A stretch of DNA of 64,000 nucleotides from Valencia hispanica (taxonomy: Eukaryota > Chordata > Actinopteri > Cyprinodontiformes > Valenciidae). Below, piece after piece: positions 56,045-64,000 of the stretch; positions within the stretch are counted from its first letter, which is position 1, and each line of letters opens with the position of its first letter. A program made the translations under genes and the position numbers. The stretch covers positions 14,462,400 to 14,526,399 of the forward strand of contig OY747709.1 of the NCBI GenBank assembly GCA_963556495.2. Reading direction: 5' to 3'. The notes below the pieces were generated by a model. It had not been told where the DNA came from and ran no database searches. It worked only from the letters and a program-made list of their open reading frames with translations.

Positions 56045-56960
56045 TGGCACTCAGACAACAATTCTGAGTGCCACACTGCCAGACAGGGACATCCAGTCTC
56101 TGCTACATACATATTATGACAATAACTGCACCACAACCAACTCCGAGAGAAGATAATTGAAACTTACTCAGAGGTCAAATCTGTAAGGGAGGGCAAAGAG
56201 AAAGCCACTGGTATTAAAATGGTCACATATAATTACACCTGGAATTCAATAAAAGACAGGTGGAAGACTTGAAAGTCACTTGGAAAGGATTCTTTGGTCT
56301 GAGGAAATGTCAAATAAGAAGCTCTGTTTTGAAAAACAGCAAACTTTACAAACTTACCACAAACATACAATATCTTCTGTTAAGCATGGCGGTTGCAGCA
56401 TCACGTTCTGGGAATTCTTCTCAGCAGCAGGCCCAAGAAGATTTATAAAAGTACTGGGGAACATACATGCAGAAAACAATCATCTAATCGTGGAGTCTAA
56501 CTTGACTCAGCAAATGAAATACAACTTGGGAGGGGATTAATTTTCAAGCAAGACAATGACCCTAAACACACAGCCAAAGGTAAACAGAAATGGTTCAAAG
56601 ACAACAAGGTGAGAAAATTCCCAGATCTCAAATTCAATCAAGAAGTGGTGACTGCACTTCAAGAAATCTGTTCATGCCCAATCCCATTACAACCTGACAG
56701 AGTTTGAATTGTTTTTACAAGGAATTACGGAGAAACCAAAGCAGTTTTCAAATGTGCCTGAGACATATGCTCCCAGATTCAGTACTGCGAAAGCAGCCCA
56801 AACATGTTTTCACTTTGAAAATTAAGAAAACATGTATTTTTTAAATATTTCTTTTTGCAAATTCTTGCAAAAAATGTATAATATCGACCAAGGTTTAATT
56901 TGGAAGAGCAATAGATAGGTGAAACATTCAAGGGCAGTGAATACATTTACAGGCATTTTT
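56045..56960 (+). mobile_element. Tc1/mariner relic
   Basis: In the + direction: cagacagggacatccagtct, caaccaactccgagagaaga, then SVKHGGCSITFWEFFSAAGP (the G-G-C-S-x-x-x-W-x-x-F-x-x-x-G-P core, with the usual Gly replaced by Glu), then caagacaatgaccctaaaca. The 3' part runs to 56950. Frames are broken repeatedly. Confidence 0.8.
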
Positions 56961-57590
56961 CCCAGGCTAAACATGTTTGTAAAAATGCACTTGCTGACAA
57001 GCCCTAGCTACACTGTGTCCTGATGTCAGCTAGGCTGAAACAAACCTCCAGTATGACCTGCTTATATAAAACATACTGTGCTCCCCCCTGTTGGAGATGT
57101 TTTCAAAAGTCTTAAAATAAGTTGTTGTTATGGAGACTTAGTGACCCCAAGATGCCACTCTGCAGCAGTTCTCTAACAGAAAGCTTACCACCTTTTTTTT
57201 TTTTCATCTCTTACCTTCCCTCTCACAGCGTGTGCTTGGAAGATGAAATTGGGTCATGAACCAATCTTTTTTTTTTTCAGAGTATAACTTATTTTAAACT
57301 TTATAGTTATTCTTCTGACTGCACATACAGGCTTTGATGCCATTTTCCGACTTATGGAAATGAACACACATCTCCCTTACTTGAATAACATGTTATCTTG
57401 TTTTTTCCTTTTTGAAGAGAGGCCAAGCGAAACTGTCCTTTGTGCCACATTATATCTAAATCTTAGGGAAAAAAAGGTCAATAATTAAGCCCTTTCTAGA
57501 CACTTTAGTAAGTTGGAAATGACAAAATGGCATATTTACCTTTATTTTACAGTTTTTTTAGAGGTACATAGTAATTGGAATTTCTGTTCT
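56961..57590. other. Unassigned spacer
   Basis: Nothing recognised. 57590-57660 (ggagagccggttcttacggc, taggctcactaaaaagaact) looks like the end of a fish hAT element. Confidence 0.35.
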
Positions 57591-57811
57591 TTTAGGAGAG
57601 CCGGTTCTTACGGCTAGGCTCACTAAAAAGAACTGGCTGTTTTGGCTCCCAACTCACATTTTTTTTAATGTAAACATTTCTGTAAAATGAATTGATAATC
57701 TACAAACATTGTAATATCAAGAATCACCATGGAAAAGAGTGCTATAAAAGATAAAAGTTAAAGTACAAAAACAAACTTTGACTTTACGTAAAATATGTAG
57801 AAACTTTTAAC

Positions 57812-58859
57812 TATGGATGTCAAAATTAACACGTTAACGCAGGTCGATTAGTTTTTGGAATTAACACAATTCATTTTTCTATGCAACTAACGCGTGCACA
57901 GAATGACCTGACAATTGAACCCACGCTGCTTTTGGTGCTCACTCGTCACATAAACAGCATGGCAGACTCATACTGCATCCGTGGTTCCATGTGAATGTCT
58001 TCTCAGTCGCAGACCGTAGACGTCACTCCCTGCTCTGCTGCACGTGTAGTCTGCGGAAAGAGACACGATTATGTCTTGTGCTGTTGGTCACTTTGATCAA
58101 AACAACAAATGTGCATTCCATCGACTCGCCTCTTTAAGGCAAACAAAAGACGTCTTTGGTTGCAAGCGATCAGAAGACGCGATTAGAAGAAGGAGATTAT
58201 TAAAAATGCAACAATCTGCAGCGATCACTTCACATCAGTTAAGCCTTGGCTAACAAACAAGCTAACATAGCTAACCAACACTTCAGCTGCAAGATAACCA
58301 AAATTAATAACCAGGGAGTAATGTAAAATTTCTGTGTTAATAAACAAACAGTCCCTCTGTTATTCAGAAAATTTTTATTCAAAAATACTTTATTGATCCC
58401 AGAGGGAAAATAAGTGTAGCTCATACTTTTTAATTCTACAAGGAGTTGCTGTAGATCCTGATGGCTGTGGGCAGGAAGGATCTCCTGTAGTAGTCTGTGT
58501 TGCAGCAAAACTGAAGAAGCCTCTGACTGAAGACACTCTTTTGCTGTAGGATAGTCCCATGAAGAGGATGCTCAGAGGTTGTCTAAAATGAATGAGAAAC
58601 GATCAGCTTTACATTCAGAAAATGTAAAAGGGCCATGTGTAAATGTGATTGTGGAGTTCAAAACAAAGGTTCCATGGATCTCTCTTGTATTTTCTTCTAA
58701 GAAAAGAGCAACAGCTTCTGGTTTTGTCATTTATTTACACAAAATTTTTTACTTTTTCAGTCATTTTTAGGTATATGAATTAATCATGAATAATCCTGAT
58801 TTATTCACAGCTACTCTATGATTAACTGGATTAAAATTTGTAATCATTTGACAGCCCTA
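57812..58859. mobile_element. hAT-type transposon relic with a LINE inside
   Basis: The left end is TATGGATGTCAAAATTAACA and the right end, reversed, is TAGGGCTGTCAAATGATTAC: the same CTGTCAAA-type terminus. The flanks CTTTTAAC (57804-57811) and ATTTGAAC (58860-58867) agree at six of eight bases, a decayed 8-bp target duplication. Inside, 58071-58253 keeps a 60-codon basic stretch (MSCAVGHFDQNNKCAFHRL...), and a LINE 3' end lies at 58372-58590. No complete transposase. Confidence 0.65.
58372..58590 (-). mobile_element. LINE 3' end (family of 22086), minus strand
   Basis: The sequence attcaaaaatactttattga then tcccagagggaaaataagtg is the reversed 3' tail of the 22086-22799 element. It is followed by gatggctgtgggcaggaagg and gaagcctctgactgaagaca, the reversed C-terminal coding end. 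It is inserted in the hAT relic. Confidence 0.75.
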
Positions 58860-58869
58860 ATTTGAACTT

Positions 58870-60460
58870 TTTACAATGAAACAACATAGAAAAGCTACAA
58901 TAATGTAGATAACTGCGGTGCCTGATTGATACAGGATTTTAACTTTGGATACTCTACACTCTGCCTTTTGAAATATCAATATAATTGAAATGCATCCAAA
59001 TTTTGCTGAGTTACCTGCTGTAACTCTTTTTCTCACCTTTCCAGCATGTTTTGTTCGTGGCACTGTGTCTGTACCGCCCTCCCCCCCCCCCGCCTCTGGC
59101 TGTCCCGTCAACCGACTGCTCATGAAACACAGACGCTGCCCACACATCATGGAGTTGACCAATCAACTTTTTTTTTTCACGTGTCCTATAGTAGCATTTT
59201 ATGCACAACATAGACACGCTGGTTGCCTACATGTGCTGGGGCAGATTTGTTCTACAGAAGGGAGATCTCAGTCTGGTTCAAAGTAGACAGGCTACATTAA
59301 TGTAATAGTGTTCATTTGACCTTCAACCATTTGGAATGTGTGTAGAAATAAGTGTGTTTGTGTTGAGTGAGTGTATGTAAGTTTGTCACATGAGTGTTGA
59401 GCCCTCAACACACTGGGCAGGCACCAGCCCACCTCGGCAGTCAGAGTTCCCATCTGGTGAGCTACGGGTGTCCCTGGGAGGTCATTGAGGAGCACAGACA
59501 AGATGGACGGAGCCTCCGTGACGTCATCCATTGGGTTCTGAAGAGATGAATATAAGCCCAGTGGGCGGTTCCCACCACCGCCATCTTGGCAGTGTCACGA
59601 GTCTCGTCAAGCCTGAGAAATACAAAAAAATGGGCAAAAGAGGTGGAGCTGAGAGTGGGGCTGTGAGGGTGGGGGTAAAAAAAATTATGAAGCCTTGTTG
59701 GTTCATAGCTTTTACTAAACTATGGCTGTTTCTTTTCGGCATGTAAATTGATAGTAAATTCATAGTAGGAAAAATATTTTACCACATATAGAACACAGTA
59801 CCAGGTTTGGATGCAGCTACAAGCTCCCAGTGGTCCTCTTTAACCCAGTGTTCTGCCATCGTCTCCTTCACTGTCTCCTCATCTTCTTTACATTTTTTAA
59901 AATTATATTATCATTTGCTTATGATTAGATAGTCACAGTATCAATTTCCTGCCATTGTCGGTTGATTTTTTAAATTTTTTTTATTTTTCATTGCAAACTG
60001 GTTTTATTAGTATTGGATGTTTTGGAGAAAAAAATGAAGACCACCAAAACAGTGAGGATGTCATCACGTCGACATGACGAGCCATGTGCAAAAACTTTAG
60101 TTTTTTAACTAAAAACATTTTAACTAAAAACATTTTATCAGTTTATGTTGTAGGCATCTGATATGTGTTTACCTGTAGATGATGATAAAAGAAAATAAGT
60201 TTATTCATCAGTGTTTAGTAGATATTGTAAATAAATCATGCAGTTGTAAAGCAACTGCATAATTTATTTACAAACTTTAGCCCATTATTTTACAGGCTTT
60301 CTATTTTGTATTGACACTTCTTCCTAATTTTGAATATTTGATATCTGTCAAAAAATTGTTTTCTTGATTTACTATCCATGAAAAATGTGAAAATAATTCC
60401 ATTCCCAAGTAAACCTGGACCATTTATTGAAACTCTGGAAAGATCATAGCTGAGCAGCGA
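58870..60460. other. Unassigned spacer
   Basis: A C-run lies at 59081-59090 and T-runs at several places. No coding or repeat signal was recognised. Confidence 0.4.
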
Positions 60461-60464
60461 CATC

Positions 60465-61080
60465 AACTAAGTACGCTCTGTTCCAATTGCAGAACTACTG
60501 TACTGCATCCTTGTGTTCTCAGCAAGAAAGGACTTACAACTTATACTTGGCAAGAAGGTATTTGCCAAGCACACAAGAACGTACTTGCGTACTTGGGTAT
60601 TGAGAAACAGCCTATGTGAATTCTAATTAAAGCAAGTTTTAATAATCAATATGTAAAGTAAAGAAGAAATAATTTCAACCGATTTTCGACCAATTAGCGT
60701 TATCTTAAATACACAGCAGAAATATAATTGTACTTTCCGAAAAAATGGAGCAGAGACTTCTTGGATGGTCTGTTAGTGCAATCAATACCACACCAAGCCA
60801 TCTATGTCCAATAAGGGCACAATTAACATGGGAACAGGAATAAACACTATGGTGGTCAAGTTCAGAGAAAAGCAATGGCCTAGACTTTTAACGCTAAGCC
60901 GACGCTGCGCCCCTTATACACCCCCCCCCCCCCCTTCAGAGAAGTGATGATAGTAAACTTGACCTATTAAACCTAAAATGTTCTTTTTTTACATGGAAGT
61001 CAATGGGAACTTGCTCTTTTCTGAAGCCAGCCCCTAGCGGATGAGGGGGGAACTCCAATTGTTGTCACTTCCACATTGGC
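60465..61080. repeat. Interspersed repeat fragments and a C14 run
   Basis: 60470-60620 (ctgttccaattgcagaacta ... cgtacttgcgtacttgggta) and 60975-61040 (tttacatggaagtcaatggg, aagccagcccctagcggatg) both look like common fish repeat pieces. A C14 run is at 60921-60934. The classes were not determined. Confidence 0.4.
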
Positions 61081-61385
61081 CTCACATTTAGCCAGCGGAG
61101 TTTGCTCTTTGTGGGGGAGGGATGCCCACCAGAGACCAACGCAGTCCCTGTGGCCCACCGCCAGCCCGACACATTTGCGGGAGCCAAAGACCACCAGACA
61201 GGAGCCCAGCTCCATGCACGCCATCAGAGACCCCCCAGGCCATCCCCACACCTCCCAGCCCAGGCACAGTTTCAGGAACAACATTTCTGCATTGGGGACT
61301 AGTTTGTGAAGTCCCCAAGCTTCTGCCTTCAGAGAACATTTCTCCTGACTTCCTCCTGCTCGCGGGATAAATCTTCACATAAACT
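61081..61385. other. GC-rich, proline-codon-rich unassigned island
   Basis: All six frames are open over most of this ~300 bp (for example 61076-61309 +, 61088-61378 -) because stop-rich AT sequence is lacking. It has no periodic repeat and no domain I recognise. Confidence 0.3.
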
Positions 61386-62199
61386 CATATTTGAGCTGGA
61401 GACTTCACTATCACACTTTTTGTGTTGTGTGACTTCATCATTTTTAGGTAAACTTCGGCTGACTTGTGCTCACTTTTTTTTCTTTCATGCCTTTTACAAT
61501 TAAAATTTTTTTTTATTTCACTCATGTACCCCAATGTATAATTAATGTGAGCTAAAAACTTGAACATAACTGAAATGGAAAAGACGATGATATATGCTCT
61601 TTAGCCATTACCATTTAAGCGCAAACCTTTCACCTTATTTGTCCTTTAACTCCAAGCCAACTATGCTAATTCTTGTTTTATAAAAAACCTCTATCTTATT
61701 CCTTCTCGACCCTACTGCGATATCCATCAATCGTTCGCCGTTGTGGGACGCACTCATTTCACAGGTCAATTAATTTTAATCAGAGTGTGTCAATTTAATC
61801 TGACTTCAAACCACTAGACGGACACTTTGTGAAAATCTCATTAACCTTCCCGTTTCCAATCTGCTCACTACATCCTGCAGGGCACAGCAATATCTCAGTC
61901 ATTTCAACCCCCCAACCCTCCCCCATTCTTCCTTTTTGTCAGTAAACAAACTCTCAGATTTGGATAATGTCATGGGAAATAAGCCTTGTGGGAGGGAAAA
62001 CATACAACAACCTCTCACAGCTAAACTCGCTTTAGATTAACTATTTTTTTCCAGTTGTTGTTTTAGAGGCAGTAACTCTGTTGATGAAATGTGTGTGATC
62101 TCAAGATGATGCTTGTAACCCTGAGGGATGACTGGAGCTTCAACACAAAATGCAAAACAAAGATGTCTCGTAATTTAGGTTGGTAAAAAACAGTTGCAC
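61386..62199. other. Unassigned spacer; possible conserved non-coding block at 61740-62060
   Basis: 61740-62060 (gggacgcactcatttcacag, gtcaattaattttaatcaga ...) is unique-looking, with homeobox-type TAATTA/ATTA words. There is no coding signal. Confidence 0.3.
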
Positions 62200-62204
62200 T
62201 AAAG

Positions 62205-62490
62205 GTATACAGAGGTGTGACAAAGTATTTCACCCTTACAGATTTCTTCTTTTTATCAAATAAATTTTAATATCAGATGAAGAGAACGTGTGTAAATATA
62301 AAATGGATAAAAAAAAAAAAAGATTTATTAAGGAAGAAATATTCAAACCAACCTGACCTCATGTGGAAAAGGGGTGCCCCGCCAAAAACCTAATATCTGG
62401 TTGTACCACCCTTGGTAGCACCAAGTTGACGATAAGTAGTAATGAGTCTTTTCATTGCTGTGAAGGAATTTTGGCTCACATATCCTTGCT
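62205..62490 (-). mobile_element. Tc1/mariner relic, terminal part
   Basis: The terminal repeat-like cagaggtgtgacaaagtatt then tcacccttacagatttcttc is followed by ctggttgtaccacccttggt and ggaattttggctcacatatc. This is the reversed 3' end of a fish Tc1. It is cut at about 62490 by an L2 fragment. Confidence 0.7.
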
Positions 62491-62757
62491 AGGACTGGCT
62501 CATGGCACAGCAATCCTCTTATCTGGAACAAACTTTCAAATGACTGCAAAGTTGCTGAGTTCCTTTAATTTAAAGCTAAAAACCCATCTGTTTAGAGCTG
62601 CCTTTGATTAATTGATTAATATTAACTGTAATGTCATGACAGTAGTATGTTTTAATGTTGTTTATGTCTTCAGTGTTGTGCTTTCTGTTTTTATTCTTGT
62701 TTTATTGCTGCTTTTATTTTTCCTCTAATCCCATAAAACTCCTTGAATTGTCTTGTT
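62491..62757 (+). mobile_element. L2-type LINE 3' fragment, plus strand
   Basis: The + frame ends LIWNKLSNDCKVAEFLKLKTHLFRAAFD-like, with TAA at 62609-62611 (compare the [10 protein letters not shown] end of the 51948 copy). It is followed by ~150 bp of 3' UTR. It meets the next L2 copy tail to tail at about 62757. Confidence 0.75.
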
Positions 62758-64000
62758 GCTGAAGGCAAGGCAAGGCAAGGCAATTTTATTTGTATAGCAC
62801 ACTTTCAACAGCAGGGCAATTCAAGGTGCTTTACATGATTTGGTGATTTAAAAAACAAAAAAAACAATGGAAATTAAAAGTAAAAGAAACACATATTACA
62901 CATGATACACAGTAAAGCAAGAGAAAGATTTTAAAAAAGCAAGAGAGCATGAACACATTTCATACATATGAAATCAAGCATTTACTCGAAGGCAATTCTA
63001 AACAGATGGGTTTTTAGTCTCGATTTAAAGCAGTTCAGAGTTTCAGCAGCTCTACACTCGTCAGGAAGTCTGTTCCAGATAAGGGGAGCATAAAAAGTGA
63101 AAGCTGCTTCTCCATGTTTAGTTCTGAGTCTAGGGATGTTTAGTAGGCTAGAGTTGGAGGATCTGAGTGGTCTTGGTGGTTGGTACCATGACAACAGGTC
63201 TTCAACACATTTTGGTGCTAAGCCATGTAATGATTTATAAACTAGTAGGAGTATTTTGAAGTCTGTTCTCTGAGCTACAGGGAGCCAGTGTAAGGACTTT
63301 AGAACTGGGGTGATGTGCTCTACTTTCCTGGTTCTAGTGAGGACGCGAGCAGCAGCGTTCTGGATCAGCTGCAGCTGTCTGACTTTTTAGGCAGACCTGT
63401 GAAGATGCTGTTGCAGTAATCAATCCGACTAAAGATAAACGCATGGATTAGTTTTTCTAGGTCGTGTTGCAACATCAGTCGTTTAATCCTAGAGATGTTC
63501 TTCAGGTGATAGAAGGCTGACCTTGTTATTGCCTTTATGTGACCCTGGAGGTTCAGGTCTGAGTCCATTACTACACCTAGGTTTCGAGCCTGATCGGTAG
63601 TTTCTAGCTGTATTAATTTAGGCTGTGTGCTGACTCTTGATCGTTCCTCCTTGGGTCCAAAAATAATAACTTCAGTTTTGTTTCTATTCAACTGGAGAAA
63701 GTTATGGCAGATCCATCCATTTATTTGGTCAATGGATTGATTTAGGGTTTGAATGGGTTCAGAGTCGCCTGGTGACATTGTAATGTAGAGCTGAGTGTCA
63801 TCCGCGTAGTTATGGTAGCTAATGTTATTGGTTGCTATAATCTTGCCTAGTGGGAGCATGTAGATATTAAATAAGAGGGGCCCCAGGATGGAGCCCTGGG
63901 GCATCCCACATGTGATTTCTGTTCGTTCTGATGAAAAGTTTCCTACTGAAACATAGAAGTCCCTGTTCTTTAGGTAAGATTCGAACTAGCCAAGTAGTGT
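62758..64000 (-). mobile_element. L2-type LINE, running off the right edge
   Basis: The tail is four AAGGC units, then aattttatttgtatagcaca. The coding part is almost identical to the 51948-54715 copy. The polymerase box is intact (YADD, 63797-63808). It is nevertheless broken: a 4-base deletion at about 63382 shifts the frame between the 62982-63194 and 63365-63904 segments, and a TAG replaces a Trp codon at 63986-63988. Its 5' part lies beyond the window. Confidence 0.9.

Overview
This is a teleost (ray-finned fish) nuclear DNA window. It is AT-rich, gene-poor and dominated by decayed transposable elements typical of fish: many Tc1/mariner relics, L2-type LINEs with AAGGC-type tails, hAT elements with 8-bp target duplications, tRNA-derived SINEs, and long TA, CT, TG and ATTCT microsatellites. 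Coding sequence is split by GT-AG introns, so bacterial features (operons, ribosome binding sites, CRISPR) do not apply. I cannot name the species.

Layout. 1-1030: an inverted-repeat (foldback) element whose right arm runs into a 21-copy, 22-bp tandem array. 1175-5403: the last four coding exons of a transglutaminase on the + strand, encoding the two C-terminal beta-barrels; the catalytic core lies off the left edge. 6206-6370: an unidentified but exon-like 55-codon open block. 7-35 kb: intergenic or intronic DNA with TE relics, including a textbook non-autonomous hAT (13718-14320), a possible solo LTR (24112-24445), and several blocks that may be conserved non-coding sequence. 35690-39640: a Tc1 relic split by a 2.6-kb inverted-repeat-bounded insertion, which itself carries a 29-bp G-rich minisatellite and an internally deleted LINE.

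42445-46679 (minus strand) is the main find: a full-length, intronless copy of a receptor tyrosine phosphatase of the PTPRG type (signal peptide, carbonic-anhydrase-like domain, fibronectin III domain, acidic stalk, membrane helix, PTP D1 and D2). The whole ectodomain is one 720-codon open frame. The frame breaks just before the membrane helix, a base is missing in the arginine codon of the PTP active-site loop, a nonsense codon follows, and a further frameshift lies in D2. As it stands it could encode at most a soluble PTPRG-like ectodomain. It is either a decaying processed pseudogene or a retrogene reduced to a secreted product.

46.8-64 kb: Tc1 relics, SINEs, a recent 167-bp tandem duplication, a second Tc1 relic split by another insertion, a long L2 LINE (51948-54715), an hAT element with a LINE inside it, and two tail-to-tail L2 copies at the right end. 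Apart from transglutaminase, I see no intact protein-coding gene.
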